Shown here: piece after piece, positions 5,925 through 15,200 of the stretch
Numbering within the stretch: the first letter of the stretch is position 1
Layout of the letters: every line of letters begins with the position of its first letter
Notes under the pieces: model-generated
Databases searched by the model: none
The model's input: only the letters and a program-made list of their open reading frames with translations
What the model was told of the DNA's origin: nothing
DNA from: Oscillospiraceae bacterium
Lineage (GTDB): Bacteria; Bacillota; Clostridia; Oscillospirales; Ruminococcaceae
Reading direction: 5' to 3'
Length of the DNA stretch: 28,908 nucleotides
Assembly: GCA_003531585.1 (NCBI GenBank)
Contig: DQFX01000045.1
Coordinates: 1 to 28,908 of the forward strand
Position numbers and translations under genes: made by a program

Positions 5925-6566
5925 TTACTCAGCAGTTTCCTCGACAAGCTGAATGAACAGATCGCCGTTCTTCATGGTAGAAGGAGCAGACTCGCCGATG
6001 TGAACAGAGTGAACGCCATCAACAGCCGCCTTGACAGCCGCCTCGGTTGCTACAGTGTTCGCATTAGGAGTACCAGCGAGTGCAGCGCCGCCGACCTTCT
6101 TGCCTGACATCTTGATACCACCATCAGCGGTCACAGTAACGATCTCGTCCTTGTTGTCCTCGGAAGCGCCCTCGAACTTCTGCAGATAGTTGGTAAGGTC
6201 GATAGAAGTATCATCAAGGCGTACGACCTTCGGCACGCCCTTCTCCTCGACCTTCTTGTACATATCATAGTAGCCGGTGCCCTCATTCATGTAGAGGTAG
6301 ATGGTGGTATCGTTTGCCTCCTCGGGGCTGGGGATCTCGCTTACGATCTCCATCTTGGTAAGCCCGGCATTGGCAATCTGCTGCTCGACCTCGGAAACAG
6401 TAGGCAGCGCGTCAATGTCGCTGGAAATTCCGGTCAGTACGGTTGCAAGGTCGGTCTTAGTGCCGTTGCCGAGGGTCACCTCGATGTTCGCCGCTCTGAA
6501 CCAAAGGTCCTTAAGTTCGTCGTTAACCTTGATCTGGGAAAGAATTGCCTTAACGTTAGTAGCCAT
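5925..6566 (-). CDS. Tail fibre-like structural protein
   Basis: This 213-aa protein begins with a helical segment (KAILSQIKVNDELKDLWFRAANIEVTLG, written here only as its general region at residues 4-32), continues with a coiled heptad-like stretch (TVSEVEQQIANAGL), a strand-rich middle including YLYMNEGTGYYDMYKKVEE, and ends IGESAPSTMKNGDLFIQL. The MSGKKVGGAAL..NANTVATEAAVKAAVDG block is typical of repetitive phage fibre shafts. The ATG at 6566 is used, after GGAGGGC. It follows the collar fibre gene and precedes the receptor genes, so a fibre shaft or connector role is likely. Confidence 0.65.
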   Translation of the reverse strand: MATNVKAILSQIKVNDELKDLWFRAANIEVTLGNGTKTDLATVLTGISSDIDALPTVSEVEQQIANAGLTKMEIVSEIPSPEEANDTTIYLYMNEGTGYYDMYKKVEEKGVPKVVRLDDTSIDLTNYLQKFEGASEDNKDEIVTVTADGGIKMSGKKVGGAALAGTPNANTVATEAAVKAAVDGVHSVHIGESAPSTMKNGDLFIQLVEETAE

Positions 6567-6570
6567 AATA

Positions 6571-7290
6571 TTAGCCCTCCTCAATAATCATGTCACCGTT
6601 AATCGTTCCGCTAACGGTTCTTTTCATGTTGTCTGCGTCATATTGGTTGTTGTTCAGAATAAGCGTGACGTCCGCCGTTCCCGTGTACGTTTTTGCTGTA
6701 AGTGTTACCTCCTGGTCTGTCCCGCCTCCCCCACCCGACTCATCAAACCCGTAGGTCGGTTTGTTCGGGTCGCGGTCGTAGACCTTAACCTTGACAGCTG
6801 TGAGCATCTGTGACTTGACCTTGTCAAACTCCGACTTGGGGACATACACGGAAGGGCTTACTACAACCGCAATGTTGTTTGTGCGGCTGATACCGATCGT
6901 AATAGCAAGTTCGATCATGAACTGCGGGAAATCGTCGTAAGCCGGGATCTCTTCGCCGATATCATCCTGCAGGATTCCGAGCATTACTTCATCGTCGTGC
7001 TCGGACTTTGCAAACAGACCAATCTGCTTCATTCTGCTTGTTTCAGTCATGCCGTCGTTGCGGATCTGAATAAGTATCTCAGTTCCGTTCTTACTGGGCA
7101 CTTCCTGCTTGCCTACGATCAGCGCAGGCGCAGAAAGGGGCGAAAAGACCGCCGTCTGCATAGAGAGTTGACTCTCGTTAACAGTAGTGTCGCCGATCAC
7201 GACGCGCGTAAAAATGAGCTTACTGCCATTCAGCATTTTAGACAGCAGCTCTTCCCCGACTTTCGTCAGGATCACCTGGTTCCAGCTCAT
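6571..7290 (-). CDS. Tail-collar fibre protein (P2 gpH N-terminal type)
   Basis: This 239-aa protein opens with the N-terminal pattern of phage tail-collar fibre proteins: MSWNQVILTKVGEELLSK, LIFTRVVIGDTTV, RMKQIGLFAKSEH, and MIELAITIGISRTNNIAVV. In this family the region docks the fibre to the baseplate next to gpI. A Gly-rich hinge (ESGGGGGTDQ) at about 195 leads to a short strand-rich tail, much shorter than a full fibre, so the distal parts are presumably the separate downstream genes. The ATG at 7290 follows GGAGG by 7 bases. Position directly after tail protein I matches the P2 order J-I-H. Confidence 0.8.
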   Translation of the reverse strand: MSWNQVILTKVGEELLSKMLNGSKLIFTRVVIGDTTVNESQLSMQTAVFSPLSAPALIVGKQEVPSKNGTEILIQIRNDGMTETSRMKQIGLFAKSEHDDEVMLGILQDDIGEEIPAYDDFPQFMIELAITIGISRTNNIAVVVSPSVYVPKSEFDKVKSQMLTAVKVKVYDRDPNKPTYGFDESGGGGGTDQEVTLTAKTYTGTADVTLILNNNQYDADNMKRTVSGTINGDMIIEEG

Positions 7291-7304
7291 ACCAATACCT
7301 CCTC

Positions 7305-8129
7305 TCAAAGAATTACAAAACGCAGAGGACCTGCGTTGTTGCCGGATTTGTTAGTCTGGCTTTCAAAGCCAGACTCTATAAGCCGCATGCTGTACCGCTT
7401 TGTCAGCGCACTCACCGCAAAGCCAATACCCGCCGCTCCTGACGTCCCACAGGGGGGACCGCATTCGTATCTGAAAGAAAACGGAATTTTCTTTAACCGT
7501 GCGGTCAGTGATATCCCGACATTACTTATCCCATCGGTGCTGTAGATATCCTCGGTTTCGGATATCAGTTCCATGCCGATGCGCTTTTTTATCGACGCTA
7601 TCTGCGCGCCGAACACGGCGTCTATCTCCTTTTCAGGAATGAGGACAAACTTCACATCGTCCATCACCGAACGCAGGTTCTTGGCGTACTGTATCTTGAG
7701 GTATAGCGTTTTCAACCCAGACCCGTTTGAGCCATAGACCTTGACCTGAAAATGGAACGGTTCGCCGCCGTATTCAAACCACTCCTTGACCTCAGCAGAA
7801 TTGTACATACTGCGCAAGGCTGCTTCCACGGCATACTTGGTGCCCTTGTATTTGTGGACGAGCATACACTCCTTGACTGCCTGCCGCTTATTCCAGATAG
7901 GCGCGTCGATCTCATACCACTGTATCTTGAGATCGGCGGCGAGAATATCAAGAACCTTTTCCGGAAGCTCGTCCACCCTCGGAAAGACAGCCGAATACTC
8001 AGATTGAGCCACCGTCTTGATAAGCTCACTTGCGACAGCGTCCGCAAGTTTGACCTTGTCCGTGTCGCGCGTAAGCGAATACGGAAAAGCGGCAAGGAGC
8101 GCGTCCTTTTCTGTGATCAGCTTACTCAT
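7305..8129 (-). CDS. I: Phage tail protein I (baseplate)
   Basis: This 274-aa protein matches the P2 gpI family of baseplate wedge proteins: LPEKVLDILAADLKIQWYEI, WNKRQAVKECMLVHKYKGTKYAVEAALRSM and WFEYGGEPFHFQVKV are typical. It joins the J wedge to the fibre. The C-terminal 80 residues (GMELISETEDIYSTDG, FRYECGPPCGTSG) are a variable extension. It overlaps the J gene end by 8 bases; the ATG at 8129 is better spaced from GGAGG than the one at 8135. Confidence 0.9.
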   Translation of the reverse strand: MSKLITEKDALLAAFPYSLTRDTDKVKLADAVASELIKTVAQSEYSAVFPRVDELPEKVLDILAADLKIQWYEIDAPIWNKRQAVKECMLVHKYKGTKYAVEAALRSMYNSAEVKEWFEYGGEPFHFQVKVYGSNGSGLKTLYLKIQYAKNLRSVMDDVKFVLIPEKEIDAVFGAQIASIKKRIGMELISETEDIYSTDGISNVGISLTARLKKIPFSFRYECGPPCGTSGAAGIGFAVSALTKRYSMRLIESGFESQTNKSGNNAGPLRFVIL

Positions 8130-9276
8130 CTTCATATCCTCCGTTCGTTATCACGGATTTCGCAAGGTCGGTATGCGCTACCTGCGGGGTAAGGCGGTCG
8201 GAACCGTCACGAAGCGAAACGAACACTGGCGACTTGATATCAACACGCTTTGCACCAGTATCCTTAAGCAGCCACATGAGCCGCGATGGATTTATATCCC
8301 GACCAATTTTCCTGCACTGCCACTCCACATATTCCTCAATTGCGTTGCGTATCGCCGCTTCAATCTCCGCCGCCGACTTCTCGGAATTGCGGTCGATATA
8401 ATATGTAAGATTCACGCTGAACTCAACGACAAGCGGGTCGAGAACCTCAACAACGTCCGTAAGCGGTCTGACCTTATCGTCATTGCAGGCGGCAAGTATA
8501 GCGTTCTTCGTTCCATCATCGGCGATTTCGCCGTTTGTCATTATCGCGAAGATATTTACATATCCCGGCTTGTCCTTGGGACTTATCGCACACACATCTG
8601 CTATGCTTGTTGATACCGCCTTTGCATGGTACTCATAGGCTCCCTTCGGGCCGGCGGTGCTGAATGCCTCCAGCCCCGCTTTCATAAGCTCATAGTATTC
8701 ATCGTCAGACGCGCGTTCCGCACCGCTGTGGGACGTTTCCACATTTTCACAAGACAAAAAATACATAACATTATCTACGTCCACAAGCTTATTGATCTGC
8801 CCGGGCGCGTAGCCGTTACCGACTTCGCCCTCCGTTTCGCAGACAATCGGAACATCGACCGTGACCTCCCCGATATCTACCGCCGCATCCTCTGTGACTG
8901 TCCACATGAGCGCCCCGCTGCTATCGGTGACCCTTGTCCCCTTGGGTATCGGTATCGCCGTTTCCTGCGGCGCTGACAGCGTAAAGCGCACCACGCATTC
9001 CGCCGGCTTTGCTTCCGGTCTTATCACGTTGTATATCATTTCACCGAGCGCGTCGAGGTTTTCACCCGCCGCCCGGGACGGAAGGTTCTGATTTGCCGAG
9101 TAATTCACGATTATTCGCTGCTGTATGATTATCCCGGCAACCCACTGAATAAACAGCTTATCAGGGTCTGACGGCAGCAGCGTGTGTCCTGTGAGTTCCT
9201 CATACTTGGCGGTAAGGTCTGCAACCACTTCCGCACTGTCTGTCGAAACAAACTGATAATCAGTCGCTCTGCTCAT
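8122..9276 (-). CDS. J: Baseplate J/gp47 wedge protein
   Basis: This 384-aa protein belongs to the baseplate J family. Characteristic features are the N-terminal helix region ending RIIVNYSANQNLPSRAAGENLD, then IPIPKGTRVTDSSG, VDVPIVCETEGEVGNGYAPG, and the C-terminal YVEWQCRKIGRDINPSRLM. J proteins form the wedges that open on host contact and trigger sheath contraction. Length is normal for the family. It overlaps the gp25-like gene by 17 bases and tail protein I by 8, consistent with coupled translation of baseplate parts. Confidence 0.93.
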   Translation of the reverse strand: MSRATDYQFVSTDSAEVVADLTAKYEELTGHTLLPSDPDKLFIQWVAGIIIQQRIIVNYSANQNLPSRAAGENLDALGEMIYNVIRPEAKPAECVVRFTLSAPQETAIPIPKGTRVTDSSGALMWTVTEDAAVDIGEVTVDVPIVCETEGEVGNGYAPGQINKLVDVDNVMYFLSCENVETSHSGAERASDDEYYELMKAGLEAFSTAGPKGAYEYHAKAVSTSIADVCAISPKDKPGYVNIFAIMTNGEIADDGTKNAILAACNDDKVRPLTDVVEVLDPLVVEFSVNLTYYIDRNSEKSAAEIEAAIRNAIEEYVEWQCRKIGRDINPSRLMWLLKDTGAKRVDIKSPVFVSLRDGSDRLTPQVAHTDLAKSVITNGGYEDE

Positions 9277-9583
9277 CTGCTATGCTCACCTCCACCGTTA
9301 ATGCCATTGTGCCGTCTGCTGATTTTTCAAAGTACACATCGTCCAGCTTTGCACGCGGCTCAAATTCTTCAAGCGCGTCCGATATCTCCACGAACGCGAT
9401 TGTTTCCGCAGCGTCAATCGGCTTGTCCACGAACTCCATAGGTAAGCCGAATTTCCTATGCATGGGTACCGTTCCGCGCCTGGTATTCAGCAGGAGCGCG
9501 ATATTCTGCAGTACGGAAAGCAGTTCGCTGTCCTCCTGCATGGAAAGCGAGTAACCATCAGCGGCGCTTACCTTGTATGACAT
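9260..9583 (-). CDS. W: GPW/gp25-family baseplate protein
   Basis: This 107-aa protein shows the gp25/lysozyme-like wedge pattern: QNIALLLNTRRGTVPMHRKFGLP, then VDKPIDAA, and EFEPRAKLDDVYFE. P2 gpW and T4 gp25 proteins connect the baseplate to the first sheath ring. Length is typical. It lies directly before J, as in P2. Confidence 0.88.
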   Translation of the reverse strand: MSYKVSAADGYSLSMQEDSELLSVLQNIALLLNTRRGTVPMHRKFGLPMEFVDKPIDAAETIAFVEISDALEEFEPRAKLDDVYFEKSADGTMALTVEVSIADEQSD

Positions 9584-9594
9584 TTCACCGCCCC

Positions 9595-9990
9595 CTACTT
9601 GTTGTATTCTTTGAGTGTTATCGCTACCCCGGCGGTTATGAGTTCCGACTTCTTGCCGTAGATTTCCTCGGTAACGTTAAGTTTCGTAATCACCCAGCGA
9701 TAGTTGCCTATCACCCTCTTGCCGATCACGAATTTAAGCGTTTTGCCGGTCTTTTTGTACTTTTTTAGCTTATCCAGCTCCTCCGCGACCTTAACGCCGA
9801 GAATCTGCGAAAGTGTCATGTTGAACGAAACCGTATCCGCGTCGTTTCCCGTGAACTCAATGATTTCATTCCCGCAATGCCGCTTGTGACTTCCGTAGGA
9901 CGCGGAGCTGCTTATCTTTAAGCCCGAAAAAGTTTCAACTTTGTTTGTTGAAACTGTGAAAACAACTTTCCCAAGACTGCCGACTTTCAT
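9595..9990 (-). CDS. U: P2 gpU-like tail protein
   Basis: This 131-aa protein resembles the phage P2 GpU family: GKVVFTVSTNKVETF, then a stretch with GHKRH-like loop residues, MTLSQILGVKVAEELDKLKKYKKTG and RWVITKLNVTEEIYGKKSE. In P2, gpU is a tail component placed near D and X. Here it sits between the V and W homologues. Its ATG overlaps the stop of gpV (ATGA). Confidence 0.75.
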   Translation of the reverse strand: MKVGSLGKVVFTVSTNKVETFSGLKISSSASYGSHKRHCGNEIIEFTGNDADTVSFNMTLSQILGVKVAEELDKLKKYKKTGKTLKFVIGKRVIGNYRWVITKLNVTEEIYGKKSELITAGVAITLKEYNK

Positions 9991-10382
9991 GTCAAACCTC
10001 CCATGATAATGCCGTCGCCGTTGAATTCATCGTTGTATTCGCACACCACGGTCTGACCGATGAACGGCAGCCAGCCGTATATCTTCATCGCTATTTCGTG
10101 CGTGTGTACGTGCCCGCCTGCACATTCGATGTCGGGCGACTTCCCGCTGATCTCATCAGGGTGGCTCCTGGTGTATTCCGCGCCGCTGTTCAGCTCCCTG
10201 TCGGCTGACGCGTGTTTCTCGCTAATAGTCCACGCTTTTCCGTCCGATTTCAGCGCCAACGTAACGAACGAAGAATGATCAAGAACAGGCAGCCAGTCCG
10301 AAACGATGTCCACATCGGGAAACCTGACCCTTGCCATTCTCTTTTTAACGTCCACAACAGTGACCATTCCGATTCTAAACAT
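9987..10382 (-). CDS. V: Baseplate assembly protein V, central spike
   Basis: This 131-aa protein starts FRIGMVTVVDVKKRMARVRFPDVD, the OB-fold start of gpV/Gp5/VgrG-type spike proteins, continues VSDWLPVLD, and ends VVCEYNDEFNGDGIIMGGL. The spike pierces the outer cell layers at contraction. It is shorter than P2 gpV and lacks an evident C-terminal triple-helix needle or metal-binding HxH tip; a HVHTHEIAMK motif in the middle is notable. The ATG at 10382 lies 6 bases from GGAGG; a TTG at 10388 is the only longer option. Confidence 0.85.
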   Translation of the reverse strand: MFRIGMVTVVDVKKRMARVRFPDVDIVSDWLPVLDHSSFVTLALKSDGKAWTISEKHASADRELNSGAEYTRSHPDEISGKSPDIECAGGHVHTHEIAMKIYGWLPFIGQTVVCEYNDEFNGDGIIMGGLT

Positions 10383-10384
10383 CG

Positions 10385-11998
10385 TCAACCTCCGTAAAGT
10401 ATCTGATTTACCCGCGCCTGCACCTGCTCATAGCTGTGTCCTGCGGCTTCAAGCAGTTCCTTGCGCTTGGGATATACGTCCCATTCGCCCCGGATCACCT
10501 GCATAGCCAGCTCCTGTATCTCATCGCTGCTGTCCGTCTTGCCGCCGCTCGTGCTCTCGCTTTCCGAAAGGCACTTTCTCAGGGTGACCTGCGTAGTATA
10601 GCCGCTCGAAGATATGCTGTGTTTAGCGGTCTTGACGATGTACTTACCATCGCCAAACCCGAAATCACAAAGTTCCACCGTGTTTCCTGCGGCAAGCCTG
10701 GGATCGCCGGGGAACGTAAACGTTCCGGTGATCTCAAATTTGTTGTGCAGACGGAGCAGCTTGTGTGCGAGTTCCTGTGCCTCTGCCTTGCTTGATACGC
10801 GCTGACACACCTGCAAGCATTGCTGATCGTCGCTGTTCTCGTTGTAGTTCTCAGCATACTCGGTCGCAGAAATGACCGCGCCGCTCGTAGTGGTGCAGTA
10901 CACCCGGCATGAGGTGTAGCAGTTGTTCGTGCCGGTGGACAGCTTGTACTTGGTGTAGCCGCCCTCATCGCCGAATCTAATCTTTCTGACTGCCTTTTTC
11001 CCCTCGTAAGCCGCCTGATCGAATACCACGAGGATATTGTTGGTGGCTTTCAGGGAGCAGCCGGCATTGTGGCACAACTTCTGCAGAAAGGCAATATCAG
11101 AGGTCTGGTACTGCTCCACACGAGAGTACCTCGGATTGAACTCGCTTTCAAAAAGCACTCCCATTCCATTCTGCCGCGCTATCTGACCTGCTATCTCTGA
11201 AAGTGTGATGTTCTCCCACGACTTGGATTTCAGCGTCTGCCGCACGGTATTGCTGAAAGCCAGCGATGTTGCCTTAATGGTAACGGTCGCCGGCGGGCCC
11301 TGTGCGTCTATGCTGTCCAGCTCGAACTGACCGCAGTCAAGCACTGCGTCCTTGCCGTCGTTGTTCCCGTTTCGGAGTACAATGACGGCGGATATCTTAA
11401 GCCCCTTACCAGTCTGAATCTGCGTGTTAGCCGTGCTACCAGACTTCTTGGAGCTTGAACTTTTTGTGGAGCTTGAAGAACTCGAAGAGGACGAAGAACC
11501 GCCCCCGCCGACGGATTTAAGATTGGTACCCTTTATGTATCCATTCTTGCCGGAATAGGTGATTTTCGCCCAGCTCGAATAAAATCCGTGAACCTCAACG
11601 ATAGTGCCGTAAGGGAGTTTGCCGATCACCTTGTATTTCTCGCCAGCGCCCTTTCGGATATTTACGCCCGTTGAGGCGGTCACTCTGTATCTCGGTTTAT
11701 CGGTACCCCCGCTGGCCGAGGAACTCGAACCTGAAGACGTTGATGTCTTTGTGCTGCCCTCCGGCGCGGCGGATATCACCGAACCGCCCAGCGCACCGCC
11801 ATCAATTATGCTGTTCAGCCATTTCCGCAGCCATTTGCCGTCACGGTCGCAGACCTTTATCTGCAGGTCGTCAGCCTCGTCCTCTTCGTTGTCCGTGTAT
11901 GTGAGAGCAAGCCAGTCCTTATTCACATACACGGATATGTCCACGCCGTTAAGAACTACCTGCGTTTCAGCGCGGCGCGCAAGGTGCTTGTCACTCAT
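10385..11998 (-). CDS. D: Tail hub protein D with inserted SH3b domain
   Basis: This 537-aa protein is a phage late control D family (gp27-like) hub that links tail tube and spike. The N-terminal part (VVLNGVDISVYVNKDWL, YTDNEEDEADDLQIKV) and the C-terminal part from about 196 (LDCGQFELDSIDAQGPPATV, ITLSEIAGQIARQNG, FLQKLCHNAGCSLKATNN) fit the family. Between them, at residues 101-163, is a bacterial SH3-type domain (YRVTASTGVNIRKGAGEKYK, WAKITYSGKNGYIKG) flanked by Ser-rich linkers, including a run of ten serines near 168-177. SH3b domains bind peptidoglycan, so this hub may recognise the wall during penetration. The ATG at 11998 overlaps the stop of gpX. Confidence 0.88.
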   Translation of the reverse strand: MSDKHLARRAETQVVLNGVDISVYVNKDWLALTYTDNEEDEADDLQIKVCDRDGKWLRKWLNSIIDGGALGGSVISAAPEGSTKTSTSSGSSSSASGGTDKPRYRVTASTGVNIRKGAGEKYKVIGKLPYGTIVEVHGFYSSWAKITYSGKNGYIKGTNLKSVGGGGSSSSSSSSSSTKSSSSKKSGSTANTQIQTGKGLKISAVIVLRNGNNDGKDAVLDCGQFELDSIDAQGPPATVTIKATSLAFSNTVRQTLKSKSWENITLSEIAGQIARQNGMGVLFESEFNPRYSRVEQYQTSDIAFLQKLCHNAGCSLKATNNILVVFDQAAYEGKKAVRKIRFGDEGGYTKYKLSTGTNNCYTSCRVYCTTTSGAVISATEYAENYNENSDDQQCLQVCQRVSSKAEAQELAHKLLRLHNKFEITGTFTFPGDPRLAAGNTVELCDFGFGDGKYIVKTAKHSISSSGYTTQVTLRKCLSESESTSGGKTDSSDEIQELAMQVIRGEWDVYPKRKELLEAAGHSYEQVQARVNQILYGG

Positions 11999-12207
11999 CC
12001 GCTCGCCTTCTTCCACGGCGGCAGGTCGTCCGCCGTTATTCTGTCCTCAACATCCGGGACATCGAGGATAACGCCCTCCGAAAAGATGTAAATGTATCGG
12101 TATTCAGGGTTGGCATTAATAAGTACGTCCGTGAATTTCACATCTCCGTACACCTGGTGGGATATGCTGTCCCACATATCCCCCTGCTTTGTCGTGTATG
12201 TGCTCAT
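11995..12207 (-). CDS. X: Tail protein X, LysM-like
   Basis: This 70-aa protein matches P2 gpX: YTTKQGDMWDSISHQVYGD, then LINANPEYRYI and FSEGVILDVPDV, a LysM-like fold seen in tail completion proteins. It overlaps the tape measure stop (ATGA) and the D start (ATGA), so the three genes are coupled. Confidence 0.88.
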   Translation of the reverse strand: MSTYTTKQGDMWDSISHQVYGDVKFTDVLINANPEYRYIYIFSEGVILDVPDVEDRITADDLPPWKKASG

Positions 12208-15200
12208 GCGTACACACTCCTTTGCCTGTCTATTCCCGCTTCCTCAAGCGCGTCCCTAACCATGTCAACAAGCCGCTCGGACACCTCCTGCAGCTTTTCC
12301 TCGGTCATATCGCTAACTTCTCCGTTCACGACAAACTGGGGCGCTATGGTGATCTGTGCGCCCGAACCGCCGGAAAGCAGCGCCCTGGTGTTATCCGCGT
12401 CAACGACTCTTTCACCGCCGCGCATAGCCACAAGTTCCGGTCCTTCCTCGCCTACAAGGGCAATGCCATTTTCTGCGTAGTCAGTACCGCTTGCATAAGC
12501 GTTCTCAATATCATGGAAACCGCGCACGCTTCCCTCATACGCCTTGTCAGAAGCGCTCGCCCCTGCCAGGGCCTGTGCAGCGGCCGCCGCAACAATGTCC
12601 GCCGCCGTCGTGACAGAGCCTTTACCGGCAAGGATCGCGTCAGCATAAGCCTGTATCGTAGCTTTTGCCGCTTCTTCTGCCTGGTCGCTCAGTTTCATAT
12701 TCTCAACGGCTTTTTCCATGTCGTCAACGATACCGTCCATTGTATCATCGATATCGACCTTGTAATCGGCAAGCGATTTAGAAACCTCTTCCTGCGCCTT
12801 TTTCTGCTCCTCAAAGTTCGTGACCATGGTTTTCAGTTCTTCATCAGTCGCGTCAGCCATGCCGGCGATGACGTTCACCGAATCAGAAGAACCGTCCGCG
12901 AACGAGGCAATCACATCTCCTAAACCCTCAATATCGCCCGTCCTCTTGGATAGGGATTCAAGGTTATAGTTGTAGTTGTCCCAGTATTCTGTCTGCGAAG
13001 AAAGCGCGTCATTGATAGTCTGAATGCTTGTCGGCAGAGTTTCCTCAGCATTTGTCCAAAGGTTGTATTGGCCATTTACACTGTCGTAAGCCGCCTGATA
13101 TGCGTCGTTGTAAGCCTGCAAAAGCTCGGTTGTCTGGTCGGTGACGTCGTTTACCGCTATGGATACCGCGTCATAAGCGGAAATCATTTTTTCTGACTCA
13201 CCTGAAACAATATCGCCATACTCTGCCATTACAGCTTCACAGTCTGCAATTTGTTCTCTTATCGCAGCCAGATCATCACGGGCTGTAAACATTTTTTCGT
13301 TTGCTTCATCAAGCTCTTTTTGAGTCTGTTGAACACGACCTGTAATCATACCGCCTGCAACGGAAAAAATATTATCTCCTGCCGCATCAACAAATCGTTC
13401 ACCCGCTCTAAGCTGTGCAGCTTCTGCTTTTGCCGCCACATCAGCTAGCTGCTCTTCTTGCATTAACAAGTCCGCTAAATTTGACTTTGCAGCATCATAT
13501 TTCGCCTGCATGCTTGATGATTCTGCAGCTCTGTCTATTGCACCAGATAGCCCGTCAAGTTTTCCAGCAACATTTTCAACGGTAATACCAAGTGAAGGAT
13601 AGAGAGCATTTAGCTTTTCAATGATAGGACTCATAAGAGCTTCCTTACGAGCCGCTGTTTCTGAGGAAGAAGCAATTTCTTTTAACTTAGATGCTAAGAC
13701 TTGTGCACCTTCCTGCTGTTTTTCAGCTTCATCAGTTATACTTGAATATGAATCCAGCAATTCTGACGTCGAAGTATGAAGCGTATCGATTTCGCTATAT
13801 AAATCTGAAACGGAAAAAGATTGCTGCTCAATAGCGGAAGTTGCCTCGTCAAGGTCATATTTCAGAGCGCGTGCCTGGTCTGAGGTTTCGCCGTATGTAT
13901 CGCAGGCGGTTTGATATTCGCCGGTAAGGCGCTCTAAATCATCATACTGTTGACTTGAAGCTGTTGATAATTCGAGCGTTTCAAATTCAGCTAATTTAAA
14001 AGCCTCTCGTAGAGCTACTACAGTTGCGGTCAAAGCAACAACCGCCGCAGTAATAACAAATACCGGGCTCGCCAGCATTGCAAGATTAAGCGCTCCATGT
14101 GCTGCTGCCGCACCTTGTGTTGCACCGGCATTTGCAACTTCTGCTCCTGTTTCCGCTGTTGTTGCAGCTGCACTTTTTACCTTGAGCGCAATGCCTAATG
14201 CATCAATGGTATTTTTAACTTTTTTTATACCGACAAACGCAGTATAACCAGCTATCACCACACCGATTTCTGCGCCAACTGCCATAATTGCTTTAACAAC
14301 AGCCGGATTCTCCTCGCAGAATTCATTGATACCTGTTAAAATCTGTGTTCCTGCTTGAGTAAGTTCACGCAATTCATCGTTATATAATTCCCCAATAGTC
14401 ATTTTAAGACCGTCAGTGGCAGAATCAAGCAGTGTAACATCACCCTGCAGATTGTCAAGTTTGGTGTCAGCCATCTTCTGCGCCGCTCCGGTACAGTTGT
14501 TTATCTTCTCGGTAAGGGACTGGAAGCCCTCGTCCGAGGCGTTGATCATTGCAAGCAGACCGTTGTGTCCACGCTGTCCGGCAATCGCCATAGCGTTCTG
14601 GACACGCTCTGCCTCGGTCATCTGCTCAAAGTAGCCGCGCAGTTCGTTTATGGAGTCAGAGAACCCGTCAATAGTGCCGTCAGCATTTACCGCCGAGTAT
14701 TCGATTTCTCCGAATGCATCAGCTGTGAGGGTCGCACCGTTGAGCAAGCCGTTAAATGTGTTCTTCAGCGCGGTACCCGCAACAGAGCCCTTAACGCCCG
14801 CATTCGCCATCAGACCAACGCCGACTGCAACATCTTCAATGCTGTATCCGAGCGCCCCGGCTATCGCGCCCGCGTCAGAAAAGGTTTCGCCCATGGTGGC
14901 AACGTTGGTGTTGGAGTTCGTGGCGGCCGCTGCAAGCACATCGGCAAAGTGCGCGGTGTCCTTTGCAGTAAGCCCGAACGCAGTCAGGTTATCGGTGACG
15001 ATATCCGAAACAAGCGCAAGGTCTTCACCGGAAGCGGCGGCAAGGTTTATCATGCCGTTCATACCGGAAAGCATCTCGTTCGCATCCCAGCCTGCCATAC
15101 CCATGTAGGTCATAGCCTCTGCCGCTTGATTTGCTGTAAAAGCGGTATCAGCGCCGAGCTGTTTTGCCTTAGCTGACAGTTCCTGCATCTGCACTGCATT

